Source of the DNA: a virus
Strand: one strand, 5' to 3'
Virus record (IMG/VR): IMGVR_UViG_3300041964_000130
Span: 1 to 30,234 of that record
DNA length: 30,234 bases
The translations under genes and the position numbers were made by a program. Of this stretch, positions 7,492 through 15,737 are shown in pieces. Each line of letters begins with the position of its first letter. Position 1 is the stretch's first letter. The notes under the pieces were generated by a model, which was not told the origin of the DNA, made no database searches, and saw nothing but the letters and a program-made list of their open reading frames with translations.

Positions 7492-9280
7492 GGCAACAGC
7501 GGCCGACCCGACCACGGCCTGGGCCGAGGCGGCGGTCCGCGGCGACTTCGTCGTCGGCGAATCGGTCCGCTATTCGGCCGAGCGGCACCTCCGGAATCTG
7601 AGGGACGCGGAGAGGAGAGGATATTTCTGGCGGCCGGAGCTCGCGCAGCGAGCACTGGACTTCTTTCCGTCGCTGTTCACGATCACGGACGGACCCGCGG
7701 CCGGCAAGCCGTTCCACCTGATCCCGTACCAGACCTTCTGCGTCGGCTCGCTGATGGGCTGGGTGAACGCGGAAGGGCGGTGGCGCTTCCGGTCCGGTTA
7801 CATCGAAACAGGCAAGGGACAGGCCAAGTCGCCAATGATGGCTGGCCTCGGGCTCTACGCCATGGGCTGGTGCGGGTTTGCGCGGGCGCAGATCTACTCG
7901 ATCGCGGCCAACAAGCAGACCTCGATGGTGCTGTTCAAAGATGCGGTGGCAATGTGCCGCGCGCCGGTGCCAGGCTACGATGATGACGAGACGCTCGAGC
8001 AGCTCGGCCATGTAAAGATCCGGGGTGAGGACGACAACGCCCACAAGATCGAGCATCCGAGCTCGCAATCCTTCTTCCTGCCGCTCGCGGATGGCAAGCA
8101 GCAGTCCGGTCCGCGGCCCCGCATGGTGCTTGCGGACGAGATCCACGAATTCTCTACCGACAACCAGCTCGAGATCTGGGCGCGCGCGATCGACAAGATC
8201 GCCGGCAGCGCCATGATGGTGCTCGGGAGCAACACGCCGGCGAAGTCGCAGTTCGTCGGCACGTCCATCTCGGACACCGCCCAGGCGGTGGCCAAGGGCG
8301 ACCTGAAGAACGACACGGCTTTCGCGTTCGTGGCGCGGATCGACAAAGCCGACCGGGAAACGGTCTTCGACAACGAGGCATGCTGGGGCAAGTCGCTCCC
8401 GGCGCTCGGGATCACCTATCCGATCACCAACATCCGGGAGGCGGTGGAGACCGCCAGGACGCGGCCATCGACGGCCTCCTCGGTCCGGCGGCTCTACTTC
8501 GGCATCCCCGCCGGCGCCGCCGACTTCTGGATCAACGAAAGCGACTGGGCTGCGGTTCAGGCGCCGATCGACGATGACAAGATGGAGCAGCTGCGCGGCT
8601 GCCGTTGCTGGCTCAGCCTCGACCTGTCGAAGAAGAACGACCTCACGGCGCTCACCGCGACGTGGATCGACGACGAGGGCCGGCTCTGGTCGAAGACCTG
8701 GTATTGGACGGCCAAGGAAGGGCTGGAAGACAGGGCGGTAAAGGATCTCGCGCCCTACGAGGACTGGGTCGAGCAAGGATTTCTCGCCGCCGTCGGCGGC
8801 ACGACGATCGACTACACCTTCGTCGCCGAGCAGGTGAAACAGCTCTACAGCGACCACGATGTCGTGGAGCTGGTCTTCGATCCCGCCAAAATGGCGGATT
8901 TCGAGGCGGCGTGCGAGGAGATCGGCTTCGCAGCCTGGCGCTACAAAGGGCCGGACGAGCCGGAAGGCACCGGCCTAAAAATGGTCGCCCACACGCAGGG
9001 CAAGCAGGTTCGATTCGAAGACCGGCAATACAGCATGCCACGCTCGATCGAACGCTTCGAGGACAGGATCCTCAAGAAGACGATCACGATCGACAATTCG
9101 CCGGTCACCTACAGCTGCGCAGCCAATGCGACGCTGGACGAGGACGGGATGAGCAACCGGTGCTTCGACAAGAAGCGCTCCCGCGGCCGCATCGACGGTA
9201 TTGTGACGGCCGCGATGGGCGTCGGCGCGGCCGACAGCGTTTCGCTCGAAGCAGCAGCCTTTGAATATACGGGGATCTGA
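7460..9280 (+). CDS. terL: Terminase large subunit (ATPase and nuclease)
   Basis: This 606-residue protein pumps DNA into the prohead and cuts concatemers. The N-terminal ATPase has a Walker A variant E-T-G-K-G-Q-A-K-S (116-124), a Walker B M-V-L-A-D-E-I-H-E with Asp226/Glu227, and a coupling motif V-L-G-S-N-T-P (254-260). The C-terminal RNase H-type nuclease offers Asp388 (L-S-L-D-L-S), Asp474 (V-F-D-P) and Asp579 (I-D-G-I-V). The GTG start at 7460 gives an N-terminus (DPTTAWAEAAVRGDF) like that of Terminase_1 relatives and implies coupling to terS. Length is normal for the family; no defects are seen. Confidence 0.95.
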   Translation: MPTRSSGRRAKATAADPTTAWAEAAVRGDFVVGESVRYSAERHLRNLRDAERRGYFWRPELAQRALDFFPSLFTITDGPAAGKPFHLIPYQTFCVGSLMGWVNAEGRWRFRSGYIETGKGQAKSPMMAGLGLYAMGWCGFARAQIYSIAANKQTSMVLFKDAVAMCRAPVPGYDDDETLEQLGHVKIRGEDDNAHKIEHPSSQSFFLPLADGKQQSGPRPRMVLADEIHEFSTDNQLEIWARAIDKIAGSAMMVLGSNTPAKSQFVGTSISDTAQAVAKGDLKNDTAFAFVARIDKADRETVFDNEACWGKSLPALGITYPITNIREAVETARTRPSTASSVRRLYFGIPAGAADFWINESDWAAVQAPIDDDKMEQLRGCRCWLSLDLSKKNDLTALTATWIDDEGRLWSKTWYWTAKEGLEDRAVKDLAPYEDWVEQGFLAAVGGTTIDYTFVAEQVKQLYSDHDVVELVFDPAKMADFEAACEEIGFAAWRYKGPDEPEGTGLKMVAHTQGKQVRFEDRQYSMPRSIERFEDRILKKTITIDNSPVTYSCAANATLDEDGMSNRCFDKKRSRGRIDGIVTAAMGVGAADSVSLEAAAFEYTGI

Positions 9281-9282
9281 GC

Positions 9283-10584
9283 ATGGGGATGATGCACCGT
9301 GCTCGCGCCGCCTTGCGGGCTTGGCAGTCGCCAAGCACGAGCAGCTCGACCTCCGCGATGGCCGCGGGCGCCGATGGCTTGAACGACCTGGGCGGTGCCA
9401 CCGTCCTGAACCTCCTGGGCGCGGGCGCCCGCGGGGTGCCGATGTCAGAGTCCCGGGCGTTCTCGGTTCCCGCAGTGATGCGCGCGCTCGAGGTCCTGTG
9501 CGGCCTCTACGCGATGACGCCGTGCCACTATTACAAGCGTACGCCTGGGGGGAAGGTCCGCGTCGACGACGCGCCGCAGGCGCAGATCTTCCTCACCAGC
9601 GCCAACGCGGTGCAGCCCGCATTCCTGCTCAAAGAGCTGATGCTCGGCGATCTGCTGATGCAGGGTCGTTTCGGCGGCTTCATCCACCGCGACCCGCTTT
9701 ACCGCCCTTCGGGTCTGACACGGCTGGATCCCGGTGGCATCGGGCCGCCACTGCAGCACTGGACCAAGGCGGACGGGCTCGAGCTCTTCTACGACGTCTC
9801 ACTGCCCGACGGATCCCGGGAGCGCATGTCGCGCAACGACCTCTGGTTTGTGCCTGGCTTCAGCCGAGACGGGCTGGTCGGCGTCGATAGGCTGAAGCTG
9901 CTTGGCGACACGATCGAGCGCGCAGCCTCGATCAGCGAGTTCGCCAAGCGCTTCTGGGACAACAATGCGCAGCCGTCGACGATCCTGACCACCAAGGGCA
10001 AGGTCGAGCCGGATCAGAAGAAGCTGATCAAGGCCGACTGGATCGCCCGTTTCGCCGGCCCGCGCAACGCCGGCGCCGTCGCCGTCCTCGACCAGGAAAT
10101 GGACGCCAAGTTCCTGGCGCACGACAACAAGGCCTCGCAATTTATTGAGGCGCGCACCTTTGACGTGGCGGATCTTGCCCGGGTGTTCGGCACGGCGCCG
10201 CATATCCTGTTCGAGCTCAGCCGAGCTACTCTTGCGAACATCGAGCAGCAGAGCCTCGAGCTGTATCTCTACACGATGCTAGCGCATTTCGAGCGCGGCG
10301 CGGCCCACATGACCCACCAGTTCGCCGAGCCCGGGCACTTCTTCGAGTTCATGCCCGACGCGATGCTCAAGGGCGACATCAAGACCCGCTACGAGGCCTA
10401 CGCGATCGCCGTCGACAAGGGCGTCCTTAATCCCAACGAGGTCCGCCGGCGCGAGAACCTCAACGATCGAGAGGGTGGCGACGAATACCGGGTCGGCTCC
10501 GGCTCCACCGTCGAAGGGCAGCAGCCCTCCAAGCCGACCGACCACCGGCCACCGCCGCCGCCCCAGCCCGAGGAAGACGAATGA
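9283..10584 (+). CDS. Portal protein, HK97 family
   Basis: This 433-residue protein forms the dodecameric ring at one capsid vertex through which DNA enters and leaves. It follows terL after two bases and starts at ATG 9283. The N-terminal third has the family start (SESRAFSVPAVMRALEVLCGLYA). A middle clip region contains L-W-F-V-P-G-F-S, and the long helix QKKLIKADWIARFAG is typical. The motif R-V-F-G-T-A-P-H-I-L-F near residue 300 matches the R-x-F-x-x-P hallmark of HK97-type portals. The tail is Pro-rich and acidic (HRPPPPPQPEEDE). The gene overlaps the protease start by four bases. Confidence 0.92.
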   Translation: MGMMHRARAALRAWQSPSTSSSTSAMAAGADGLNDLGGATVLNLLGAGARGVPMSESRAFSVPAVMRALEVLCGLYAMTPCHYYKRTPGGKVRVDDAPQAQIFLTSANAVQPAFLLKELMLGDLLMQGRFGGFIHRDPLYRPSGLTRLDPGGIGPPLQHWTKADGLELFYDVSLPDGSRERMSRNDLWFVPGFSRDGLVGVDRLKLLGDTIERAASISEFAKRFWDNNAQPSTILTTKGKVEPDQKKLIKADWIARFAGPRNAGAVAVLDQEMDAKFLAHDNKASQFIEARTFDVADLARVFGTAPHILFELSRATLANIEQQSLELYLYTMLAHFERGAAHMTHQFAEPGHFFEFMPDAMLKGDIKTRYEAYAIAVDKGVLNPNEVRRRENLNDREGGDEYRVGSGSTVEGQQPSKPTDHRPPPPPQPEEDE

Positions 10585-11513
10585 ACCAGCGCATCCTGGC
10601 GGCGATTCGATCGCAGCCTTGGGCGATCCTGCCCGAGCACCTCCTCGCGATCGAGGCGATCGCGCTGCGCGTCCTCGATGACCCGGCCGTTCTCGCACTG
10701 AAGGATGACGGCCACCAGGAGCGGCAGGTCTCCGCGGTGGCGCAGATGGGCTGCCGCGCGCCGGCGACGCGAACCTCGATGCTGCGGGACGGCGTCGGGA
10801 TGCTGCCGATCACCGGCCCCATCTTCCCCAGGGCCAACATCATGACGGAGCTGTCGGGAGCCACCTCGCTCGATGTTGCCGCGGCCGACCTTCGCGCGCT
10901 GCAGGCCTCACCCGACGTCCGCTCGATCTTGATGGTGGTCGACTCGCCGGGTGGCGCCGTCGCCCAGGTGAGCGACTTCGCCCGACTGGTGGCGGCCTCC
11001 CCCAAGCCCATTTCGGTGCATGTCACCGGCATGTGCTGCTCGGCCGCCTACTGGATCAGCAGCCCGGCCGCCGGCGGGATCAGCACCGATCCCACGGGCA
11101 TCGTCGGCTCGATCGGCGTCATGATCTCCACTTCCTACCAGGTTGAGCCTGACAGCGAGGGGCGCCGCGATCTGGACATCGCGAGCTCGAATGCGCCGAA
11201 CAAGCGGCCCGACCTCTCGACCGATGAGGGCCGCGCCCAGGTCCGGCAGATGCTCGACGGTATTGAGGAGGTGTTTATCCAGACGATCGCCCGCGGCCGC
11301 GGCGTGACCGAAGCGACGGTCCGCAACGAGTTCGGCCGGGGCGGCACGAGAACCGGCAAGGACGCGAAAGCGGCCGGCATGATCGATCGTGTCGAGGCAG
11401 ACGGCCTTGACGGAGCGATCCGCCGGCTGGCGCGCAGCGCCCCTCCGGCAGCGCCTCGGCGGGCCGCCGCGGCTAATTCCCTGACACTCGCGCGACTGCG
11501 CGCGGGTCTCTAA
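10581..11513 (+). CDS. Head maturation protease, S49 (SppA/phage C-like) family
   Basis: This 310-residue ClpP-fold serine protease probably cleaves the scaffold part of the capsid protein during head assembly. It shows D-S-P-G-G (121-125, oxyanion loop), the nucleophile Ser154 in C-C-S-A-A-Y-W, and Lys208 in N-A-P-N-K-R-P as the likely catalytic base of the Ser-Lys dyad. I-V-G-S-I-G-V at 174-180 is the family strand. It lies between portal and capsid, as in HK97-like phages that use S49 rather than U35 proteases. There is no signal peptide, so it acts inside the cell. ATG overlaps the portal stop (ATGA). Confidence 0.93.
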   Translation: MNQRILAAIRSQPWAILPEHLLAIEAIALRVLDDPAVLALKDDGHQERQVSAVAQMGCRAPATRTSMLRDGVGMLPITGPIFPRANIMTELSGATSLDVAAADLRALQASPDVRSILMVVDSPGGAVAQVSDFARLVAASPKPISVHVTGMCCSAAYWISSPAAGGISTDPTGIVGSIGVMISTSYQVEPDSEGRRDLDIASSNAPNKRPDLSTDEGRAQVRQMLDGIEEVFIQTIARGRGVTEATVRNEFGRGGTRTGKDAKAAGMIDRVEADGLDGAIRRLARSAPPAAPRRAAAANSLTLARLRAGL

Positions 11514-11531
11514 CCCAAGGAGACTGATGAT

Positions 11532-12854
11532 ATGCGCATCACCGCGCTGAAGACGGCCCTCGCGGCCGTCCTCGCCACGATGGACGGCACGCTGCAGGCG
11601 GCCACCGACGACAACAACCGCGAGCTCACGGCCGAAGAGCAGACGGCCTACGACGCCGAGGCGAAGAAGGCGCAGGGGCTGCAGGCGCAGATCCAGCGCG
11701 AGGAAAACCTCCTGGCCCTCCGGGCCTCGGCCGCGGCGCCGATCACCCTTCCGGGCAACCCGGGCAACGCCGGCGCCGGCGCCGGCGGCCGCACCGTGCC
11801 CGCGTCCCCGGCCGAGAAGGCCGAGCCGGGTGCCATGGTCGGCCGGGTCGCGATCGCGATCGCGGCGACCGGCGGCCAGGACCAGCGGGCGATGGCCGAC
11901 CACGCCTCGAGCGTCTGGGGCGATGAAACCGGCACGATCGTCGCCAACATGGAGCAGTCGACCAACACGAGGGGCGGCTACCTGGTCGACACGGCCTACA
12001 GCCGCGACTTCATCGGCCTGCTCCGGCCCCGCGTCGTCATCCGGAACATGGGCGCCCGATCGGTGCCGATGCCGGACGGAAATCTCACCATGCGGAAGCA
12101 GACCGGCAGCACCACGGCCGGCTACGTCGGCGAACGCTCGCCGGCGCCCACCACCCACCTCACCGTCGGCACGCTCAGCATGACGGCGAAGACGCTCCGC
12201 GCGCTCGTGCCGATCACCAATCAGCTGATCCGCCGCGCCGCCTGGGGCGTCGACACGCTGGTCCGCGACGATCTCGTGACCTCGGCCGCGATCAAGGAGG
12301 ATCAGCAGTTCCTCCGCGGCACCGGCAGCGCCCTGGCGCCGGCCGGCCTGCGCAGCCTTCTGCTCGGCAGCCATGTGCTGACGATGACGGCAGCGCCGGA
12401 TCTGGTGAAGGTCACCAACGACCTTTCCCGCCTGCGGCTGAAGGTCATCAATGCCAATGTCCCCATGTCGAAGTGCGGCTACATCATGAGCCCGCGGACG
12501 TCGGAGTTCCTCGAGAACATCCGCGACGGCAACGGCAACAAGGCGTTCCCCGAGGTCGCCCAGGGCAAGCTCGGCAACTATCCGATCGGCGTCACCACGT
12601 CGGTTCCGGACAATCTCGGCGCGGGCTCCAACGAGTCGGAGATCTACTTCGGCGACTTTGAGCAGTTCCTGATCGGCGACACCCACCAGGTGGTGCTCGC
12701 CGCGTCGGACAGCGCCGCCTACGAGGAGGACGGCGAGATCAGGTCGGCGTTCTCGAACGACGAGACGGTGATCCGTCTCATCCAGGAGCACGACACCCAG
12801 CTGCGGCACGACGCCGCCTTTGCGGTGCTCACCGGCGTCACCTGGGGCGCCTAA
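11532..12854 (+). CDS. Major capsid protein, HK97 fold
   Basis: A 440-residue capsid subunit starting at ATG 11532 with AAGGAGA nine bases upstream. Residues 1-75 form a charged helical delta (scaffold) domain (ELTAEEQTAYDAEAKKAQGLQ), followed by a Gly/Ala/Pro-rich linker (78-110) where the S49 protease probably cuts. The mature part begins near residue 130 and has the family landmarks G-G-Y-L-V-D (N-arm region), E-lobe strands around TMRKQTGSTTAGYVGE, the spine helix R-R-A-A-W-G-V-D-T-L-V-R-D-D, and the P-domain end with Q-A-K/L-like C-terminal strands. It is intact and of normal length. Confidence 0.93.
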   Translation: MRITALKTALAAVLATMDGTLQAATDDNNRELTAEEQTAYDAEAKKAQGLQAQIQREENLLALRASAAAPITLPGNPGNAGAGAGGRTVPASPAEKAEPGAMVGRVAIAIAATGGQDQRAMADHASSVWGDETGTIVANMEQSTNTRGGYLVDTAYSRDFIGLLRPRVVIRNMGARSVPMPDGNLTMRKQTGSTTAGYVGERSPAPTTHLTVGTLSMTAKTLRALVPITNQLIRRAAWGVDTLVRDDLVTSAAIKEDQQFLRGTGSALAPAGLRSLLLGSHVLTMTAAPDLVKVTNDLSRLRLKVINANVPMSKCGYIMSPRTSEFLENIRDGNGNKAFPEVAQGKLGNYPIGVTTSVPDNLGAGSNESEIYFGDFEQFLIGDTHQVVLAASDSAAYEEDGEIRSAFSNDETVIRLIQEHDTQLRHDAAFAVLTGVTWGA

Positions 12855-12891
12855 GACGGCCTAGGCCGATAACATCATCCACCACCCAGCG

Positions 12892-12911
12892 AGGGCGCCT
12901 TCGGGCGCCCT
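12892..12911 (+). terminator. UUCG-capped hairpin after the capsid gene
   Basis: AGGGCGCC pairs perfectly with GGCGCCCT around a C(TTCG)G tetraloop, an especially stable loop. It lies 37 bases after the capsid stop and just before the next gene. There is no T run, so it may protect the capsid mRNA 3' end or slow transcription rather than end it. Confidence 0.55.
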
Positions 12912-12932
12912 TCGCGCATCTGGAGAGCCGAT

Positions 12933-13076
12933 ATGGCCGTGAAATTCCTGAGGCCCTGCCAGCAGGGCACCCTCTACAATGAAGGCGAGATCGCCGGCTT
13001 CGACAAGGAGACCGAGGAGCGCCTGGTGAAGCAGAAGTTCGCCGAGCTGGTGAAGGCCGAAAAGTCGGCTTCCTGA
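12933..13076 (+). CDS. Small protein between capsid and connector, 47 residues
   Basis: ATG at 12933 is preceded by GGAGAG (12922-12927). The protein reads M-A-V-K-F-L-R-P, then N-E-G-E-I-A-G-F-D-K-E-T-E-E-R-L. Short proteins with this 'Y-N-x-G-E-x-A-x-F' pattern are common directly after the capsid gene in HK97-like phages, where their function is not established. It probably folds as a small beta-hairpin followed by a helix. It is too short for most gene finders but has a good ribosome-binding site and normal codon use. Confidence 0.65.
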   Translation: MAVKFLRPCQQGTLYNEGEIAGFDKETEERLVKQKFAELVKAEKSAS

Positions 13077-13101
13077 TCGACCTCGAGCGGTGGAGGGCGG
13101 C

Positions 13102-13401
13102 ATGACACAGATCCTGGCGCTTTCCGCTGCTCGCCAGCACCTTCGCGTCGGCGACGAGCTCGCCGATGAGGAGCTGCTGCCCTATGTCGCCGCGGCCGAG
13201 GCGGCCGTCGCCGACTTCCTCGGCCGCCCGATCGTCGATACGGTGAAAGGCTGGCCGGATCTCGAGGCGGTCCCCTCGACCGTCATCCATGCTATCAGGG
13301 TCGTGCTCACCGAGCTGTACGAGAACCGGGCAAGCCCGGTCATCGACGAGCGCCTGCTCCGGATGCTGATCGGCCGCCACCAGGTCGTGAGTTTCGGTTG
13401 A
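13102..13401 (+). CDS. Head-tail connector (HK97 gp6-like)
   Basis: This 99-residue, mostly helical protein probably forms the ring under the portal. ATG at 13102 was chosen because GGAGGGCGG lies directly upstream; an in-frame GTG at 13090 has none. The sequence opens with L-S-A-A-R-Q-H-L-R-V and contains D-E-L-L-P-Y-V-A-A-A-E-A-A-V-A-D-F-L, the helix pair typical of gp6/YqbG-like adaptors, then V-I-H-A-I-R-V-V-L-T-E-L-Y-E-N-R-A. Its stop overlaps the next start by one base (TGATG). Confidence 0.8.
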   Translation: MTQILALSAARQHLRVGDELADEELLPYVAAAEAAVADFLGRPIVDTVKGWPDLEAVPSTVIHAIRVVLTELYENRASPVIDERLLRMLIGRHQVVSFG

Positions 13402-13757
13402 TGAGCGACAAATCGCTGGCGAGCCGGCTGCGCCATCGTATCACCATCCGCCGGATTACGGAGGTCAAGAACGGGCGAGGCGGGCTGGTCGACACGCCGG
13501 TCGACATCGCCGCCGTGTGGGCGGAGGTGAAGGGGCTGGACGGGCGCGAGTCGGTAATGGAGCGGGTGCTGCAGGGCGTCTCGGTCTTTCGGGTGACGAT
13601 ACGCTGGCGCGACGACCTTCGGGTGAGCGACCAGCTGGTGTCGGCGGGTTCCTGCTTCTACGGGCGCGAGGTCAATATACGCTCGATCGTCGATCCGGAC
13701 GGGCGGCGCGAGCAGCTCGTCGTCATCGGCGAAGGGGCGGCGTGGGGTGGGCCGTGA
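13401..13757 (+). CDS. Head closure / head-tail adaptor protein
   Basis: A 118-residue beta-rich protein of the Phage_H_T_join (SPP1 gp16-like) type, which plugs the connector and gives the tail its docking surface. It opens with S-R-L-R-H-R-I-T-I-R-R (the family's L-x-x-R-I-x-I start), then has V-W-A-E-V-K-G-L-D-G-R-E, V-T-I-R-W-R and a final strand with I-R-S-I-V-D-P-D-G-R-R. ATG at 13401 shares one base with the preceding stop. Its length and place between the gp6-like and gp10-like genes support the call. Confidence 0.82.
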   Translation: MSDKSLASRLRHRITIRRITEVKNGRGGLVDTPVDIAAVWAEVKGLDGRESVMERVLQGVSVFRVTIRWRDDLRVSDQLVSAGSCFYGREVNIRSIVDPDGRREQLVVIGEGAAWGGP

Positions 13758-14284
13758 GGCAGCGGGTCGAAGGACTGGCCGAGGCATACGCCATGTTCGG
13801 TCGGATCGGCGCGACGGCCGCCGAGGACGCGGCCGAGCTGATCGAGATCATCGGCACCGAAGTGCTCGCCGCGCAAAACCGGGATGTCGCCAAGAGATCC
13901 GGCGCGCTGGCGGCGGCGCTGTCGATGCGGTTCAAGTCGGAGGAGCTGACGGCGCGGATCGGCCTGCTGATCGGCGGTCGCGATGCTTCCAGGTCCAACG
14001 GGCGCAATCGCAGTTCGGTCGCCGGCGGACCCTTCTACGGCCGCTTCGTCGAATATGGCCGGCGAGCACAGACCGTGCTCGTCACGCGTCGCATCAAGAG
14101 ACGCAAGATCCGGGGCAACGGCCGCACGTCGAAGCGGCGGGTGCTCTACGACGGCAAAGCCTATTCGATGAAGGTCAAGGCCATGGCGCCCCGTCCCTTC
14201 GTCCACAAGGATCGCCCTGAGATCCGCGCCGAGCAGCGGATCGCCACTTTCTGGGCGCAGGTACTGGACAGGAACGGCGCATGA
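13754..14284 (+). CDS. HK97 gp10-like neck/tail-completion protein
   Basis: A 176-residue protein with an N-terminal helical region (residues 1-60, EDAAELIEIIGTEVLA) and a family-typical middle where G-P-F-Y-G-R-F-V-E-Y-G lies next to a basic stretch (TRRIKRRKIRGNGR). The C-terminus has the hallmark A-P-R-P-F-V-H-K near residue 150, as in HK97 gp10 relatives (P-x-P-F-x-x-P). The basic insertion is longer than usual. GTG at 13754 overlaps the preceding stop by four bases and the next gene starts inside its stop. Confidence 0.8.
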   Translation: MRQRVEGLAEAYAMFGRIGATAAEDAAELIEIIGTEVLAAQNRDVAKRSGALAAALSMRFKSEELTARIGLLIGGRDASRSNGRNRSSVAGGPFYGRFVEYGRRAQTVLVTRRIKRRKIRGNGRTSKRRVLYDGKAYSMKVKAMAPRPFVHKDRPEIRAEQRIATFWAQVLDRNGA

Positions 14285-14691
14285 TCGACCTGATGTCGGC
14301 CGTGCAGGCCGCAACCTATTCGGCGCTGGCGGAGCGCGTGCCGGCGGCGATCGCGCCGGTCTTCGACACCGTGCCGCAGGGGACGATGGGATCGTTCATC
14401 CAGGTCGGCGGGATCGACAGCGACAACGAAGGGGAGAAGGACGAGCAGCGCGAGCGGTTCGAAGTCCAGGTGCACAGCATCTATGTCGGCAAGGACCGCG
14501 GCGAGCTGCTGGCGATGATGCACGCGGCGCGCGAGGCGCTGGACGAGCAGGACTTGCAAGGCGAGGGCGTCAGTTTTTCCCCGCCCGCCTTCCTTGGCGC
14601 CTCGTCCGACTCGGTGCCGGCGGTGACCGACGACGGCCGTTTCGTCTTCGCCGGGGTCAGCATCTTCGAGATCTACGCCGAGCCGGCCTGA
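14281..14691 (+). CDS. Tail terminator / tail completion protein (DUF3168)
   Basis: A 136-residue protein that probably caps the tail tube and binds the neck. DUF3168 features are visible: an N-terminal helix (LMSAVQAATYSALAERV), V-F-D-T-V-P-Q-G-T-M-G-S-F-I-Q-V-G, a strand pair with R-F-E-V-Q-V-H-S-I-Y-V-G, a helix (ELLAMMHAAREAL), and a final strand with F-A-G-V-S-I-F-E-I-Y. ATGA couples it to the gp10-like gene. It is followed by a terminator-like hairpin, closing the connector block. Confidence 0.85.
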   Translation: MIDLMSAVQAATYSALAERVPAAIAPVFDTVPQGTMGSFIQVGGIDSDNEGEKDEQRERFEVQVHSIYVGKDRGELLAMMHAAREALDEQDLQGEGVSFSPPAFLGASSDSVPAVTDDGRFVFAGVSIFEIYAEPA

Positions 14692-14702
14692 CCGGCGGCG
14701 AA

Positions 14703-14720
14703 CCCCTCAGGGGGCTTTTT
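14703..14720 (+). terminator. Short GC hairpin with T tail
   Basis: CCCC and GGGG pair around a 3-base TCA loop, followed by GGCTTTTT. It lies 11 bases after the tail terminator gene and about 45 bases before the tail tube gene, where a partial terminator would set the ratio of connector to tail tube. The stem is short, so strength is uncertain. Confidence 0.45.
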
Positions 14721-14764
14721 CCACCACTTTTTCAGCCCCGGCGCAGCCGGAAAAGGAGAGCAAC

Positions 14765-15181
14765 ATGAAAACGCAAATGGGCAAGGCCTACCGGCTGCTG
14801 TTCGCCACCACCGCCGCCGGCGTCGCGACGGCGCTCGGCGGCGAGAAGTCGTTCAGCTGGTCGCACGGGAGCAGCAACGTCGACACCACCGACAAGGACG
14901 GCCCCTCCGGCATCTATGTGCCGGGCCAGATTTCCTTCTCGGTCAACGGCAACATCAAGCTGCCCGACGCAGCGCTCGAGCTCGCCTTCGACGCCTGCAA
15001 GTCCGGCGACGAACTCTTCGTCACCGTGAAGAACGGCGCGATCGTCAAGTTCCACGGCGCCGTGTCCGTCGGCAACTTCAAGGGCGACTTCGATTCGACG
15101 GCCGCCGCCCCGTACAGCTTCGAGCTGCTCAACTCCGATGTGCCGCTGGTCGACGACCTCGGCGCGACGGGCGGCGCGTGA
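14765..15181 (+). CDS. Major tail tube protein
   Basis: A 138-residue tube subunit starting at ATG 14765 with AAAGGAGAG upstream, a strong ribosome-binding site expected for an abundant protein. It contains V-D-T-T-D-K-D-G-P (the TP901-1-type major tail protein hallmark: 'D-x-T-x-x-D-x-x-G'), a beta strand with Q-I-S-F-S-V-N-G-N, and A-F-D-A-C-K-S-G-D-E-L. It is short for the family, without the C-terminal Ig domain seen in some. Its stop overlaps the next gene's GTG start by four bases. Confidence 0.85.
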   Translation: MKTQMGKAYRLLFATTAAGVATALGGEKSFSWSHGSSNVDTTDKDGPSGIYVPGQISFSVNGNIKLPDAALELAFDACKSGDELFVTVKNGAIVKFHGAVSVGNFKGDFDSTAAAPYSFELLNSDVPLVDDLGATGGA

Positions 15182-15582
15182 GCGGCGGCGCCCGCCGGGC
15201 GAATGCCGTGCGGGGCGAGCATCAGCTCGTCCTCGCCGGCAAAACCTATCTGCTCCGCCCGAGCCACACGGCGCTGGTCGAGATCGAGGCGCAGACGCGG
15301 CCGATCATGGCGCTGGTGCGGCTCGGCAATGCCGGCGAGCTGTCGTTCGAGCATCTCGGCATCATTGGCGCGGAACTGATCCGCGCCGGCGCGGCCGACG
15401 ACGACACGATGACCCGCGCCGTGTCGGCCGAGCGGATTTCCGAGCTGATCATGGAGGAGGGCGTCGCCAAGGCGATGGCTTGCTTCACGCTCTGCCTGCT
15501 CGACGCGGTCACCGGCGGGCGCACCGCCTCGGGGGAAGCGAAGGCGGCTCCAGCGAAGAAGGCCCCGCCTGGCGCCGCCTGA
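15178..15582 (+). CDS. GTA-gp10-like tail assembly chaperone, first component
   Basis: A 134-residue protein with the gene-transfer-agent-family start (N-A-V-R-G-E-H, then L-V-L-A-G-K-T-Y-L-L-R-P). A helical core (LVEIEAQTRPIMALVRLG), a second helix bundle and a low-complexity Ala/Lys/Pro tail (from residue 118) follow. Such proteins help pack the tape measure and load tail tube subunits and are not part of the virion. The GTG start is coupled to the tube gene and its TGA overlaps the ATG of the second chaperone (TGATG), so re-initiation rather than a programmed frameshift is likely. Confidence 0.75.
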   Translation: MSGGARRANAVRGEHQLVLAGKTYLLRPSHTALVEIEAQTRPIMALVRLGNAGELSFEHLGIIGAELIRAGAADDDTMTRAVSAERISELIMEEGVAKAMACFTLCLLDAVTGGRTASGEAKAAPAKKAPPGAA

Positions 15583-15695
15583 TGGGCATCGCGCTCGACA
15601 CCTTCGGGTGGAGCGCGGACCAGTATTGGGCCGCAACGCCCCATGAATTCTGGTCGATGATTGACGCGCGCGAGGCCGCGAACAAGCCGCGCTGA
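15582..15695 (+). CDS. Second tail assembly chaperone, Phage_TAC_6 / Rcc01693-like, 37 residues
   Basis: ATG at 15582 shares its first base with the preceding stop. The 37 residues show the family pattern G-W-S-A-D-Q-Y-W-A-A-T-P-H-E-F-W, equal to the 'W-x-x-x-x-x-x-x-T-P-x-E-F/L-W' signature of Phage_TAC_6 (pfam09550), seen in gene transfer agents and alphaproteobacterial phages. It is shorter than most members (about 60). Lying directly before the tape measure gene confirms the role. Confidence 0.7.
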   Translation: MGIALDTFGWSADQYWAATPHEFWSMIDAREAANKPR

Positions 15696-15737
15696 GCAGG
15701 CCCTTCGACGGGCATGAGACGAAGGAGGGGCAGGGGC

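Noticed and set aside
10908-12809. A 633-codon minus frame opposite protease and capsid
   Set aside because: Arg/Gly/Val-rich antisense reading of two strongly supported genes; no motifs or ribosome-binding site.
15138-15695. A programmed frameshift between the two tail chaperones
   Set aside because: The frames overlap, but no slippery heptamer is seen near 15570 and the TGATG arrangement explains expression by re-initiation.
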